From: Desulfosoma caldarium
Lineage (GTDB): Bacteria > Desulfobacterota > Syntrophobacteria > Syntrophobacterales > DSM-9756
NCBI RefSeq assembly: GCF_003751385.1
Contig: NZ_RJVA01000013.1
Location: 310,001 to 374,000 of the forward strand
Length of the DNA stretch: 64,000 bases
Direction: 5' to 3'
In this document: in pieces, positions 28,490 through 39,136 of the stretch
Layout of the letters: every line of letters begins with the position of its first letter
Numbering within the stretch: position 1 is the first letter of the stretch
The notes under the pieces: generated by a model
Told to the model about the DNA's origin: nothing
The model's input: the letters and a program-made list of their open reading frames with translations, nothing else
Databases searched by the model: none
Translations under genes and position numbers: made by a program

Positions 28490-31273
28490 ATGTTCATGAA
28501 CAAGCTCACCCCCATGATGAAACAGTATCTGGAAATCAAGGCGCAGCATCCTGAGGCCTTGCTACTCTACCGCATGGGGGACTTCTACGAGCTCTTCTTT
28601 GACGATGCCGTCACGGCATCACGCCTTCTAGACATTGCCCTCACATCCCGGGACAAGAACGCGGTAAACCCCGTGCCCATGTGCGGCGTTCCTTATCATG
28701 CCGCCGAAAGCTACATTGCTCGGCTGGTGCAGGCGGGCCACAAGGTGGCCGTCTGTGACCAGGTGGAAGATCCCAAGAAGGCCAGGGGATTGGTCAAGCG
28801 GCAGGTGACGCGCGTCATCACGCCGGGATTGGTGCTGGAAAGCCAGAACCTCTCCGCCAAGGACCCCAATTATCTGGCGGCGGTGGCTCGAAAAGGGGAC
28901 CGGTACGGTCTGGCCTATGTGGATGTTTCCACAGGGGATTTTCAGGTAGTGGAAGTGGAGGGGCGTGAGGCGCTATGGCGGGAACTTTCGCGGGTGAGCC
29001 CCAAAGAGGTTCTCGTGGCTGACGAACACGAAACCACGTGGATGTCTCAGGGAATGTCCGGTGTAGCGTTCACGGTGTTGGATGAATCGGCCTTTGATGC
29101 GGCTCGATGCCGGGAGAGGCTGCTGGATCATTTTCGCGTGCATTCCCTGGAAAGCTTTGGCATTAAGGACAATCCTTTGATTATTCGAGCTGCGGGAGCC
29201 ATTTTGGATTACCTGCGGACCAATCACCTGGACGCCTGCGCACATCTTCAAAAAATCACGCCGTATCAACCCGACGATTACATGGCCTTGGACGAAGCCA
29301 CTCTTAAGAATTTGGACGTCCTTCAGGCCGCTTCCACTCAGAGTCGCAAGGGTTCGCTGCTGCACGCGCTCGATGAGACCCTAACGCCCATGGGCGCTCG
29401 GTTGCTTCAGAAATGGGTGCGCTATCCTTTGGTGGATGTTTCGACCATCGTACAGAGGCAGGACGCCGTCTCCGAACTCCTGGACAAGGGCAGCACGCGG
29501 GCGCAGCTTCGGGAAATCTTTGGCAACATGGCCGACATGGAGCGTATTGTCGCTCGCGTGAGTGTGGGAACGGCGGGGCCGAGGGATCTTGCGGCGCTAC
29601 GCCGATCTATGGACCTGTTGCCGACGGTGAAGGAACATCTTGGAAGTCTGTCGTGCCCATTTTTCTCCGACCTCGCGTCCGATTGGGATTCCCTGGAAGA
29701 TGTGGCGCAACGCATTGCGCACACTCTGGTGGACGATCCCCCTCATGCCTTGAATTCCGGCGGGGTGATTCGCTCCGGCGTCGATGCGGCGCTGGACCAT
29801 TACACACGCCTAGCTCTGGATGCCAAGGGTTGGATCGCGGAATATGAAGTGAAGGAACGGGCCCGCACCGGCATCAGTTCCCTGAAGGTTCGCTACAACA
29901 AAGTCTTCGGGTATTATATCGAAGTGTCCAAAGCTAATCTGGGTCTGGTGCCGAACGATTACATGCGCCGTCAGACCTTGGTCAATGCGGAACGGTTCAT
30001 CACCGAAGAGCTCAAGAACTTCGAAGACCAGGTGCTGCATGCGGATGAAAAGCGCCGCGAACTGGAAGGACAGCTCTATGAAGCCCTGCGGAGCTGGGTG
30101 GCGCAGCATGCCGAAAGGATTCTCAAGGCGGCTTGGCACATCGCGCATCTGGATGTGGTCGCTTCCCTGGCGGAAACGGCAGGCCGCTGGGGGTACTGTC
30201 GGCCAGTGGTGGATGACGGCGGCGTGATCGATATTCGAGAGGGCCGGCATCCCGTGGTGGAACGTTTCTTGCCCGACGGCGCTTTCGTGCCCAATGATGT
30301 GCACCTGGATTCTCGAGACCACCAGATTCTCGTGATCACCGGGCCCAACATGGCCGGAAAATCCACCATTCTGCGCCAGACGGCTCTCTTGGTGCTCATG
30401 GCCCAAACCGGCTCCTTCATTCCGGCTTCCGAAGCGCGCATCGGCATCGTGGATCGCATCTTCACACGCGTGGGGGCATCCGATGACCTGGCTCGAGGTC
30501 GATCCACCTTTATGGTGGAAATGCAGGAGACGGCCAACATTTTGCACCAGGCCACACCACGAAGCCTCATCATTTTGGATGAAATCGGCCGCGGCACGTC
30601 CACCTTTGACGGCATGAGTCTGGCCTGGGCCGTGGCGGAATACCTTCACGACCTGCACGGCGTGGGCGTCAAGACGCTGTTTGCCACCCATTATCATGAA
30701 TTGACGGAGTTGGCGGAACGACTGCCTCGCATTAAGAACTACAACGTGGCCGTCAAAGAATTTGAAAGCGACATTGTCTTCTTTCATCGTCTGGTTCCCG
30801 GAGGGACGAACAAGAGTTACGGCATTCATGTGGCGCGGCTGGCCGGGCTTCCCAAGGACGTCATCGTGCGGGCTCAAGAGATCCTAAGCCAACTGGAGGC
30901 GGGAAGCCATCGTCCTCCCGAGCGGCTAAAAGATGCGGCGCGCCCGACGCCCCGACGCAAATCCCAAACCGGGTTTCAGATGAGTCTGTTTCCACAGGGC
31001 GAAGCCTGGCTTCAGGACGCCATCATGGCTCTAGACCTGGACCGCATGACCCCTCTGGCGGCCCTCAAGACCCTCTACGGACTTCAAGAACAAATCAAAG
31101 GGCGCCGTGCTGTAGGGCTGCCCAGAAGCAAAGAGACACAGAATAAAATAAGGTCTTTGAACCAACCAACTTTGACGGACGGGCAGGGCCGAGGTCTCCG
31201 ATTTCAAAGCGAGAAAGATGCCGCGGTTCTGCGCCATGATGCATCTCAGCGGAGTGGTGGAGAAGCACCGTGA
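28490..31273 (+). CDS. mutS: DNA mismatch repair protein MutS
   Basis: 927 residues. Mismatch-reading motif GDFYELF (Phe32-x-Glu34) in domain I; the ATPase has Walker [10 protein letters not shown] near residue 617, Walker [14 protein letters not shown] and the signature [10 protein letters not shown]. About 50 residues at the end (after QEQIKGRR) are not part of the usual MutS core and read as low-complexity polar sequence; they overlap the next gene by four bases. The start is ATG 28490 or 28496; the nearest AAGGAG is unusually far (16 bases). Confidence 0.96.
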   Translation: MFMNKLTPMMKQYLEIKAQHPEALLLYRMGDFYELFFDDAVTASRLLDIALTSRDKNAVNPVPMCGVPYHAAESYIARLVQAGHKVAVCDQVEDPKKARGLVKRQVTRVITPGLVLESQNLSAKDPNYLAAVARKGDRYGLAYVDVSTGDFQVVEVEGREALWRELSRVSPKEVLVADEHETTWMSQGMSGVAFTVLDESAFDAARCRERLLDHFRVHSLESFGIKDNPLIIRAAGAILDYLRTNHLDACAHLQKITPYQPDDYMALDEATLKNLDVLQAASTQSRKGSLLHALDETLTPMGARLLQKWVRYPLVDVSTIVQRQDAVSELLDKGSTRAQLREIFGNMADMERIVARVSVGTAGPRDLAALRRSMDLLPTVKEHLGSLSCPFFSDLASDWDSLEDVAQRIAHTLVDDPPHALNSGGVIRSGVDAALDHYTRLALDAKGWIAEYEVKERARTGISSLKVRYNKVFGYYIEVSKANLGLVPNDYMRRQTLVNAERFITEELKNFEDQVLHADEKRRELEGQLYEALRSWVAQHAERILKAAWHIAHLDVVASLAETAGRWGYCRPVVDDGGVIDIREGRHPVVERFLPDGAFVPNDVHLDSRDHQILVITGPNMAGKSTILRQTALLVLMAQTGSFIPASEARIGIVDRIFTRVGASDDLARGRSTFMVEMQETANILHQATPRSLIILDEIGRGTSTFDGMSLAWAVAEYLHDLHGVGVKTLFATHYHELTELAERLPRIKNYNVAVKEFESDIVFFHRLVPGGTNKSYGIHVARLAGLPKDVIVRAQEILSQLEAGSHRPPERLKDAARPTPRRKSQTGFQMSLFPQGEAWLQDAIMALDLDRMTPLAALKTLYGLQEQIKGRRAVGLPRSKETQNKIRSLNQPTLTDGQGRGLRFQSEKDAAVLRHDASQRSGGEAP

Positions 31274-33099
31274 GAAAATGGGCTTTGAGAGCCAAAGGCC
31301 TTTGGAGTGTGTTGGTTTTAGCGGGAATTTTAGGCGTGATCGGCCCTTTGGCCCATGGAGCGGCGATACCAGATCTGGAAAGCCGCTACGGCGAAGCGCG
31401 CCGACAGTACCAGGGGCTGCTCAGCCGTTTGAAGGATTCTCAAGGGCAAGCGCTCTTTCGAAAAAACATCGAAAGATTTCAGGAGATTCTACGCCAAGAT
31501 GTCAAGCAGCAGCTGGCCGACCGCTGTCTTTTTATGATTGCCCGCTCCTACCACCACCTTCACGATGCGCTCAGAGCCGAACAAGACTACAAAAAGGCTC
31601 TCGCCTATTACAAACAGGTGGCCCTTCGTTTCCCCCAGAGCCCTTTGGCGGATGACGCCCTGTTTCTTTCGGGAATTCTTCTAGAAGCCAGGGAGCCTTC
31701 GGAAGCCTATCTGGAATTTTTAAGGGTGTGCGTCCTGTTTCCTCAAGGGGATATGACCACAAGGGCTCGGCAGAAAGCCAAAGCCTTAGCCAAGAGGTTG
31801 AGTGGAACGGCTTCCGCGGGCCCTATAGCTCAGTCTGTCGTGGCGGAGGACAGTAAGGAAGAGCCAAAAGCCAACGAAGAGAGCCCGGACAAAGGATTCA
31901 AGGCTGCATCGAGTGCCTCCGCGGCGCCTCTGTCCCCGCAAGAACCCAGGGTGAGCGTGGAAAAAATCCGGCATTGGTCTGCAGACGAATACACGCGCGT
32001 CGTGATCTATCTCAGTGGTCCTGTGCGTTACGGTCGCAGCGAGCGGCCGGCCGACCCGGAAAGAAATCTACCGCAGCGCATTGTTCTTGAACTGAAACGC
32101 TGTGTTGTGGGGCCCGACGTCAACTCCACGGTTCCCATCATGGACGGATTGTTACAAGGTGTTCGCCTCAAAGCTTCTTCTGAGGATAAAACCCAGGTCA
32201 TTCTGGACCTTCAGTCGGTAGAGTTCTATCGCGTTTTTTCGCTGGCTGATCCGTTCCGCGTGGTTATCGACGTGAAGGGTCAGAAGAAGCGACCGTCCCA
32301 AGTTGTCGCGCCGCCCAGCCCGACATCTGCCGCACCGCCTGCCGTCCAGGCCAAACCGATCCTTAAAAAAGGTATGCCCAGCGTTATCGAACAGCTTGGC
32401 CTTACGGTTCGACGCATCGTGATCGATCCTGGACACGGCGGCAAAGACAAGGGAGCCATCGGACCCGGCGGCGTCTACGAAAAGGACATCACCCTGGCCG
32501 TAGCCAAGGAGCTGAAAAAGATTCTGGAAAAGGAAGGCGGCTATGAAGTGATTCTTACGCGAAACACCGACCGGTACTTAAGCCTGGAAGAACGCACGGC
32601 CATCGCCAACACCAAGAAAGCCGATCTTTTCATTTCCATTCACACCAACGCCCACGAAGACCGAAATCTGGGTGGCATCGAAACCTATTTTCTAAATTTT
32701 TCCAAGGACAAAGAGTCTGCGCGTTTGGCTGCCCTGGAAAATGCCACCTCAGCCAAGCATATCAGCGACCTGGAGGCTATCTTGAACGAGCTGTTGCACA
32801 ACACCAAGATCAACGAATCGTCGCGCCTGGCCCGTGAGATTCACCAGGGGATGATGCGCAGTCTGAAAGCACACCGAAACCTGCGTGACCTGGGCGTGAA
32901 ACAGGCACCCTTTTATGTGCTTTTAGGTGCGCAAATGCCCAGTGTCCTGATCGAAGCCTGCTTTATTTCTAACCCTCAGGAAGAGCAGCTGCTCAAGCAA
33001 GCCCAGTTCCAGCGTGCTTTGGCCAAAGCCATCTCCAAAGGGATTCGCTCTTACAGGGACCGCCTTGCTCAAGTCAGCCGTTTAGGGGAAGGCGCATGA
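31270..33099 (+). CDS. N-acetylmuramoyl-L-alanine amidase (AmiC/AmiB type)
   Basis: A 609-residue exported hydrolase that cleaves the peptide from MurNAc during cell separation. A basic signal peptide (to about residue 28) is followed by a tetratricopeptide-like region (about 30-165), a Pro/Glu/Ser-rich linker, an AMIN domain (about 225-330) and a C-terminal zinc amidase_3 domain. Zinc and catalytic residues are in [33 protein letters not shown] and [10 protein letters not shown]. The N-terminal TPR is not found in E. coli AmiC and may contact divisome partners. Overlaps mutS and the next gene by four bases each. Confidence 0.93.
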   Translation: MRKWALRAKGLWSVLVLAGILGVIGPLAHGAAIPDLESRYGEARRQYQGLLSRLKDSQGQALFRKNIERFQEILRQDVKQQLADRCLFMIARSYHHLHDALRAEQDYKKALAYYKQVALRFPQSPLADDALFLSGILLEAREPSEAYLEFLRVCVLFPQGDMTTRARQKAKALAKRLSGTASAGPIAQSVVAEDSKEEPKANEESPDKGFKAASSASAAPLSPQEPRVSVEKIRHWSADEYTRVVIYLSGPVRYGRSERPADPERNLPQRIVLELKRCVVGPDVNSTVPIMDGLLQGVRLKASSEDKTQVILDLQSVEFYRVFSLADPFRVVIDVKGQKKRPSQVVAPPSPTSAAPPAVQAKPILKKGMPSVIEQLGLTVRRIVIDPGHGGKDKGAIGPGGVYEKDITLAVAKELKKILEKEGGYEVILTRNTDRYLSLEERTAIANTKKADLFISIHTNAHEDRNLGGIETYFLNFSKDKESARLAALENATSAKHISDLEAILNELLHNTKINESSRLAREIHQGMMRSLKAHRNLRDLGVKQAPFYVLLGAQMPSVLIEACFISNPQEEQLLKQAQFQRALAKAISKGIRSYRDRLAQVSRLGEGA

Positions 33100-35120
33100 G
33101 TCCGTTCGAGCTAAGTAAAGTGAGTCCTGGAACGGTTGTGGAATTTTTTGAAGCTAAGGAATTGCTGCTCGGCGTCTGCCTGACCGTCAAGGATCAAAAG
33201 CTTCATGTGCTCACGGAAGCCAACCGGGAAATGAGCCTGGTGCTTCGGCGCGTGGTGTCGGCTTCGCCCAACAAATTGAATCCGGCTCAGAGCCGCGACG
33301 ATCTAGTGCGGGCACTCAAAAGCCTTCGAAACGTGCGCGAGACCCTGGCCGCTCAGGTGAACGTGGCGGAATTGTGGTCGGTTCTGGAAGGCGAATCGGA
33401 AGCCTATGGCCCGAAGGATTTGGCCGACCTGGTTTTTGCTTCTGGAGTGACCGATGACCATGTGGCGGCCGTGCAAAGGGCCTTGCTGGCGGACCGATTA
33501 TACTTTCAGTTCAAAGACGGGCTCTTTGCCGCACGAACAGCGGAACAGGTGGAACGCCGCCGCGAAGAAATGGCTCGGGAAGCGGAAAGGGTGCGTCTCT
33601 TGGAGGAGGGCGCTCAGTGGGCGCGTCGAGTGTGGCAGGCAAAGTCGGGGGGGCGACACGACATTGTTGATCCAAAGGTTCTAGAAAAGATCAAGGATTT
33701 TGGCATCTTTGGGCAGGAATCAGAAAGCGCTGCTTTTGTTAAGGAACTTTTCGGCCGAGCGGGCATTCCCGTGCAACCTGCCAGTGCCTTTCGCCTGCTG
33801 GTGCGCTTGGGTGTGTGGTCCGAAGACGAAAATCTCTATTTGCACCAGCAGGGTTTGAGCCTGGAGTTTCCTGAAAAAGCCCTGGATGCGGCCGAGCGGG
33901 CCAAGAAGCTTGCGGAGCGGATTTGGACGGGAGAAGATCGCAGCGACTTTCGATCCCTAGACGTTTTCACCATTGACAGTGCGTCCACACGGGACTTTGA
34001 CGACGCTTTGAGTTTTCGCCCTTTGGGCCAAGGGCTTTGGGAAGTGGGAGTTCACATTGCCGATGCCGCCCATTTTGTGGACCTTCATGATGTGCTGGAC
34101 CAAGAGGCCGCCTCACGGGTGACGTCCATCTATCTGCCGGATCGGCGCATTCCCATGCTGCCGTCGGCCTTGTCCGAAGAAGCCTGCAGTTTGTGCCTGG
34201 GCAAGGATCGAGCGACCCTGAGCTTTATCATGGAAGTGGATGCGGCGGGACAGATCCATCGATGCTCTATTCGGCCCGGGATCGTTCGAGTGACCCGCCG
34301 TTTGACCTATGAGCAGGTGGACGGCTTGGTGGAAACCGAGGAGGCATTCAAGGTTCTGTGGCACTTGAGCGAGCGGCTTCGGGAACAACGCCGAGAAAGA
34401 GGGGCCGTGCTCTTGCCGTTGCCGGAAATCCACATCAGCGTCAACGACCACGGCATGATTCAGCTGATTCGGTACGATAAGGAACGCCCCAGCCAGATCA
34501 TCGTCTCGGAATGGATGATCGCGGCCAACGCTCGCGCCGCCGCGTACCTGGCGGAACACAATGTTCCCGCCATTTATCGGTGCCAGGCGGAATGCCGTCC
34601 TGAGACCGATCAAGTGCAAAGCGACTACCCCATTTTTCATATCTACCGGCAGCGCCGTCTCTTTGCGCGGGCCGAGCTGGAAACCAGACCAGGTCCCCAC
34701 TGCAGCCTGGGCACGAACCCTTACACCACCGTCACGTCTCCCATACGCCGTTACATCGACCTGGTGGTGCAGCGCCAGATCAAAGCCGCCCTTTGCGATG
34801 GACGACCCGTCTATGGAGAAGAAGATCTGGAAAAGATACTCACCCATGTGCGGGTTCAGCTAAGCAAGATCGCCTTTGTCCAGCGCAAATGGACCCGGTA
34901 CTGGATTCTTCGATACCTGGAACAGGAAGACATTCAAACGGTGCACGCCATTGTGCTGGACAAGAACGCCAAATTCGCCTACCTGCTTCTACCCGATTTT
35001 CTCTTGGAAGTGCAGGCACCTCTGCCTTCCGACCATCCCGTTGGTGCCGGGGAAATGGTGCGCTTGAAGATCGAGCGCCTGCATCCTCGAGACGACGTGC
35101 TGCGCGTGCAGATCGTGTGA
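33096..35120 (+). CDS. RNase II/RNase R-family 3'-5' exoribonuclease
   Basis: 674 residues. The RNB catalytic domain begins at about residue 285: TIDSASTRDFDDALSF supplies the four catalytic Asp residues, and PDRRIPMLPSALSEEACSLC and TTVTSPIRRYIDLVVQRQ follow. The N-terminal 280 residues do not show obvious cold-shock domains, and the C-terminal S1-like part is short, so it is neither a textbook RNase R nor RNase II. It starts within the amidase stop (four-base overlap). The 267 bases after it, up to prfB, hold no gene I can support. Confidence 0.9.
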   Translation: MSPFELSKVSPGTVVEFFEAKELLLGVCLTVKDQKLHVLTEANREMSLVLRRVVSASPNKLNPAQSRDDLVRALKSLRNVRETLAAQVNVAELWSVLEGESEAYGPKDLADLVFASGVTDDHVAAVQRALLADRLYFQFKDGLFAARTAEQVERRREEMAREAERVRLLEEGAQWARRVWQAKSGGRHDIVDPKVLEKIKDFGIFGQESESAAFVKELFGRAGIPVQPASAFRLLVRLGVWSEDENLYLHQQGLSLEFPEKALDAAERAKKLAERIWTGEDRSDFRSLDVFTIDSASTRDFDDALSFRPLGQGLWEVGVHIADAAHFVDLHDVLDQEAASRVTSIYLPDRRIPMLPSALSEEACSLCLGKDRATLSFIMEVDAAGQIHRCSIRPGIVRVTRRLTYEQVDGLVETEEAFKVLWHLSERLREQRRERGAVLLPLPEIHISVNDHGMIQLIRYDKERPSQIIVSEWMIAANARAAAYLAEHNVPAIYRCQAECRPETDQVQSDYPIFHIYRQRRLFARAELETRPGPHCSLGTNPYTTVTSPIRRYIDLVVQRQIKAALCDGRPVYGEEDLEKILTHVRVQLSKIAFVQRKWTRYWILRYLEQEDIQTVHAIVLDKNAKFAYLLLPDFLLEVQAPLPSDHPVGAGEMVRLKIERLHPRDDVLRVQIV

Positions 35121-35387
35121 GCCCCTCGCGCGCGGCAAGGGCATCAAAGGATCGGGGCCGTCGTGGCGTTTGGGTTTGTGAGCGCGGCGTTTTTTAAGCC
35201 TCTGCGCCCGCGGGCTTCGACCTTGGCGGGGAGCGCGATGGCGCGATCTTCCTTTTGGCATGGCAGACGGCCGTGATTCCCTCCCTTAGAAAGACGGCGC
35301 CCAGAGCGTTCCAGCTCAGACACATTGCCCGCCCCAAGGAAAGAGGGCACGGCGGCGTTTGTTGAAGCGCCTGCCCTGCTGAAGGAC

Positions 35388-36525
35388 TTAGGACGAGGCG
35401 GCGGGTGTGGGGGATTGCGCTTGAAGCTCATGGAAGAGAAAGGCTTCCACGAAATCGTCCAGATCGCCATCCAGAACACTGTCCACATGACCTTTTTCCA
35501 CCTGAGTTCGGTGGTCTTTGACCAGGCGGTAAGGCTGCAGCACATAAGAGCGAATCTGATTTCCCCAGGCGATTTCATCCAGGTTGTCGTGCAGCTCCTG
35601 CATTTCCGCTTGCTTTTTCTGCATTTCCCTTTCGTAAAGCCGAGCCCTTAGCACCTTCATGGCGATGTCACGGTTTCGATGCTGGGAGCGTTCGTTCTGG
35701 CACTGGACCACGATGCCGGTGGGAAGGTGCGTGATGCGCACGGCCGAGCTGGTCTTGTTAACGTGCTGGCCCCCCGCGCCGCTGGAACGAAAGGTTTCCA
35801 CCTGAAGGTCCGAAGGCTTGATGTCGATGACGATGGAATCGTCCACCTCCGGATACACACATACGGCGGCAAAGGATGTGTGGCGGCGTCCGCTGGCATC
35901 AAAGGGGGAAATCCTCACCAAGCGATGCACGCCGGATTCTCCTTTGAGCAACCCGTAGGCGTAAGGGCCGTTGACCGTGAAGGTGGCGCTCTTAATGCCC
36001 GCTTCTTCACCTTCCAAAAGATCCACCACTTCCGTTTGAAACCCGCGGCGTTCACACCAGCGCAAATACATGCGAAGAAGCATTTCCGCCCAATCCTGGG
36101 CTTCCGTACCGCCAGCCCCCGCATTGATGCTCACGATGGCGTTGCGCACATCGTTTTCTCCGGCCAACATCTGACGCACTTCCAAGGCCTTGATCTTTTT
36201 TCGGATTTCCTTGACCTTGCGGGCCACGTCGTGGATTGTGTCGCCGTCGCCTTCTTCAAGGGCCAAATCGAGAAGCAGCTCGTTGTCTTCCAGTTCGCTT
36301 TTCAAACCGTCGAAGTCCACAATGATTTCCGAAAGCTGGGCTCTTTCCTTGAGCACGGTCTTGGACTTCTCGGGGTCATCCCAAAAATCCTGCCGAGCCA
36401 TCACGCGATCCAGTTCCTGAAGCCGCTGGCGTTTTCCCGCAATGTCAAAGATAGCCTCCCAGCGTGTCCACCCTTTGGTGCAGCTCTTTTAGTGTACTTC
36501 GCAGTTCTGTGGTTTCGATGACCAT
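35388..36525 (-). CDS. prfB: Peptide chain release factor 2 (programmed +1 frameshift)
   Basis: RF2 reads UGA and UAA stop codons. The gene is in two frames: 26 codons from ATG 36525 to CTT 36448, then, after skipping one base, GAC at 36446-36444 and on to the stop at 35388, giving 378 residues. Joined, it reads ...LGGYL-DIAGKRQRLQELDR... . The anticodon-like SPF motif is present, here RTHLPTGI/VKITSSA-type context, as is the hydrolysis loop SSGAGGQHVNKTSSAVR with the catalytic GGQ. AAGGAGG lies eight bases before the ATG. It is last in the corC-lnt-prfB unit, 25 bases after lnt. Confidence 0.95.
36444..36460 (-). promoter_or_regulatory. prfB autoregulatory frameshift site
   Basis: The minus strand reads GGGAGG-C-TAT-CTT-TGA-C. 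This is the classic RF2 site: a Shine-Dalgarno-like GGGAGG just upstream, a slippery CTTT and an in-frame TGA. When RF2 is scarce, ribosomes pause at TGA and slip +1 to make RF2, closing an autoregulatory loop. Confidence 0.95.
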
Positions 36526-36550
36526 GATGTCTTCCTCCTTACAGACCGTC

Positions 36551-38173
36551 TTACAACGGCATCTTTTTCTTGAACCATACCATACCGGACGGCGGCTTCC
36601 CAAGAAAATGGCAAGAGGGGTTTTTGAAGAGGCGGCGCCGTCGAGCCTGCTCCCCATACACGACACACAGCAGTGCCGTCAAGGTGCAGCCCCAGGCAAA
36701 AACATCCCCGTAACGCACATAGAAAGAAGGCGTATTCGATCCGACAAAAACGGTGGCTTTGGTGGTGGCGGCCACGTTCAGGGGCAAGGACGTCAGGGTT
36801 TTCCCCGTAGGATCAAAAATGGCGCTGATTCCCGTGTTGGCGCAGCGCACCAGAGGCACGCGGTTTTCCACGGCACGCCAACGAGCGATGTCCAGATGCT
36901 GATATGGGGCGGCAGTGCGGCCGAACCAGGCGTCGTTGGTCAGATTCACAAGCACTCGAGCGCCATGGCGCACGGCATCCCGAGCCAATTCCGGAAAGAT
37001 GGCTTCGTAGCAGATGAGAAGCCCAAGAAAGGTGTCCTTAAAAGGAAACACCGATGGGCCCCTTCCAGGAACGAAATCCCCGGCGGCGGCCACGAGTTTT
37101 TCCACAAAGAAGAGTACGCGCTTCAGGGGCACGTATTCTCCAAAAGGCACCAGATGACGTTTGGCATAGAAAGCCACGATGCCCTGGTCGTGATGGAGCA
37201 GCACGGCGCGGTTTTGCAATCGCGGGGATGCGCCATCGGGAATGACCCAGGGAATGCCCAACAGGATGGGAACCTGGACGGAAGCCGCAATGTCATGAAG
37301 CCTTCGCGTGGGTGTGTCTTCGTAGCCGTAGAAAAAGGGGGCCGCCGTTTCAGGCCACACCAAAAGGTCCACGGGCTTTTCCTCTAGAGCCGCCTGGGAA
37401 AGATTCCAATAAATGTTCAGCGTCGCCTCTTGATATTCCGGGTCCCATTTGACGGACTGGTCGATGTTACCTTGAATCAAGGCCACATGTAGGGGGTGCG
37501 CGGCGTTCTGATGGGGATTTTCAAAGGATTTTTCGCGCCACAGGCCGTAGGCCACAAAGAGCGCGGCGCATAGAGCAGCGGCGCACACGTGGCGGAGGCC
37601 AACGCGCCCTTTCACAAGTCTTGCGAGCACAGTGTTGCCGAGGACCACTAGCCAGCCCACGCCGTAGACACCGGCCAGATCGGCCGTTTGCACAAGAGGG
37701 GTCACCGTCGTTTGCGTGTAACCCACATTGGTCCAGGGAAAACCCGTCAGCAGATGGGCGCGGCCCCATTCCAGGGCAATCCAAAGGCACGGCAGTCCCC
37801 AGATGGCCAGCCCTTGAGACCCTTGCCAGCGCTGAGCCACGGCAAAAAAGATGGCAGGGTAAAGGGCGAGATAGGCGCACAAAAGACACAGCACCGCCGC
37901 GGCCACGGTCAAGGGCAGGTTGCCATAGTGGGTCACCACATAGGTGATCCAGGAAAGCGTTGTCAGGTGATGGATAAACCCTGCGAGAAAACCCAGGGAA
38001 AATGCCGTGCCAAGGGAGAGCTTAGCCACGTGGACCAGAAGGGGAACCAGAGCGATCCAGCCGGCGGGGGCATAATGCCATAAAGGAAAGCCTGCGGTAA
38101 GCAGCAGGCCCGTGGCGCAAGCGGCCGTCCAGGGGGAGGTGAGCAGGCCCATCAAGGAAGGGATTCCTCTCAA
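36551..38173 (-). CDS. lnt: Apolipoprotein N-acyltransferase
   Basis: A 540-residue inner-membrane enzyme that adds the third acyl chain to lipoproteins. The N-terminal half has about seven hydrophobic segments; the C-terminal periplasmic domain is a nitrilase fold with the Glu-Lys-Cys triad in VWPETAAPF, YAKRHLVPFGEY and LLICYEAIFPE. A last membrane segment follows. Its ATG overlaps the corC stop by four bases. With LptE it confirms a lipoprotein-trafficking diderm envelope. Confidence 0.95.
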   Translation of the reverse strand: MRGIPSLMGLLTSPWTAACATGLLLTAGFPLWHYAPAGWIALVPLLVHVAKLSLGTAFSLGFLAGFIHHLTTLSWITYVVTHYGNLPLTVAAAVLCLLCAYLALYPAIFFAVAQRWQGSQGLAIWGLPCLWIALEWGRAHLLTGFPWTNVGYTQTTVTPLVQTADLAGVYGVGWLVVLGNTVLARLVKGRVGLRHVCAAALCAALFVAYGLWREKSFENPHQNAAHPLHVALIQGNIDQSVKWDPEYQEATLNIYWNLSQAALEEKPVDLLVWPETAAPFFYGYEDTPTRRLHDIAASVQVPILLGIPWVIPDGASPRLQNRAVLLHHDQGIVAFYAKRHLVPFGEYVPLKRVLFFVEKLVAAAGDFVPGRGPSVFPFKDTFLGLLICYEAIFPELARDAVRHGARVLVNLTNDAWFGRTAAPYQHLDIARWRAVENRVPLVRCANTGISAIFDPTGKTLTSLPLNVAATTKATVFVGSNTPSFYVRYGDVFAWGCTLTALLCVVYGEQARRRRLFKNPSCHFLGKPPSGMVWFKKKMPL

Positions 38174-39042
38174 TGGGAGGATTCCGATTCCGCCGAAGCA
38201 TTTTCCAGAACACCTTGTAGGCGGCGGATGCGAACCTTTTGCACCTTGCGGCTGTCGGCGGCTTCCACGATCATTTCCACATTCTTGAAGACCACCTTTT
38301 CGCGCACGGCGGGGACTCTACCCAGCCGGCTAATAATAAAGCCTCCAACGGATTCAAACTTGCCCTCGGGAAACTGCATGTCTAAATAATCCTCAAGCTC
38401 TTCCACATCAAGCCGAGCATCCACCAGAATGGAGCCGTCTTCTTGTTCCACCAGCCAATTTTCCTCCGCGTCGTACTCATCCATAATGTCGCCGATGATT
38501 TCCTCGATGATGTCTTCCATGGTGAGGACGCCCGCGGTGCCGCCGTATTCGTCGATGACGATGGCCATGTGGGACTTGCGGTGCCGAAGATCTCGCAGCA
38601 CTTCGCTGATTTTCTTGGATTCGGGAATGAAATAGGGCGCTCGAAGAATCTCTCGCAGATCCAGGTCCGTCTTGCCCCAGTGCTGCAACAGATCCTTGGC
38701 ATGCAAGATGCCGATGATGTTGTCGATGGAATTCTGGTAGATGGGAATGCGCGAGTGGCCCGATTCCACAATGTGGGCGATGAGAGATTCCACGGTGGAT
38801 TCCTGGGGCGCGGCGACGGTATCAGTGCGAGGCACCATGATCTCGCGAGCCACCGTGTCCCGAAAAGAAAAGATCCCTTGGATCATTTCCCCTTCGTCTT
38901 CAGAGATGAGCCCGCGCTCTTCGCCCTCATCAATGAGCTGCTGGATCTGCTTCTCCAGATCCTTGGGTTTGTCGATCCGCGAGAGGCGGCGCAGAGCCTT
39001 TTTCAGCCAGCGCGCCAGGCCTTTGGCAGATTCCTCTTCCAA
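38170..39042 (-). CDS. CorC/YbeX-type CBS-domain protein
   Basis: 290 residues, cytoplasmic, with no membrane segments. Two CBS repeats lie at about residues 70-190 (IMVPRTDTVAAP ... and ...DEYGGTAGVLTMEDIIEEIIGDI), then a CorC_HlyC transporter-associated domain (LEDYLDMQFPE ... VGGFIISRLGRVP). The E. coli homologue ybeX/corC also sits directly upstream of lnt, so the pairing is conserved. Linked to magnesium/cobalt homeostasis and ribosome maintenance in other species. Confidence 0.9.
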   Translation of the reverse strand: MEEESAKGLARWLKKALRRLSRIDKPKDLEKQIQQLIDEGEERGLISEDEGEMIQGIFSFRDTVAREIMVPRTDTVAAPQESTVESLIAHIVESGHSRIPIYQNSIDNIIGILHAKDLLQHWGKTDLDLREILRAPYFIPESKKISEVLRDLRHRKSHMAIVIDEYGGTAGVLTMEDIIEEIIGDIMDEYDAEENWLVEQEDGSILVDARLDVEELEDYLDMQFPEGKFESVGGFIISRLGRVPAVREKVVFKNVEMIVEAADSRKVQKVRIRRLQGVLENASAESESSH

Positions 39043-39136
39043 ATCGTTCCCTCAATCTTGCGACGAGGCCACGACAGCCGAAGCCCTTGAAGGACCGGCA
39101 GCCGCCCATGATCCTACAAAAATCTAACAAGCTCCG

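Noticed and set aside
35679-36521. A 280-codon open frame on the plus strand
   Set aside because: Antisense of prfB, no start signal and no domain.
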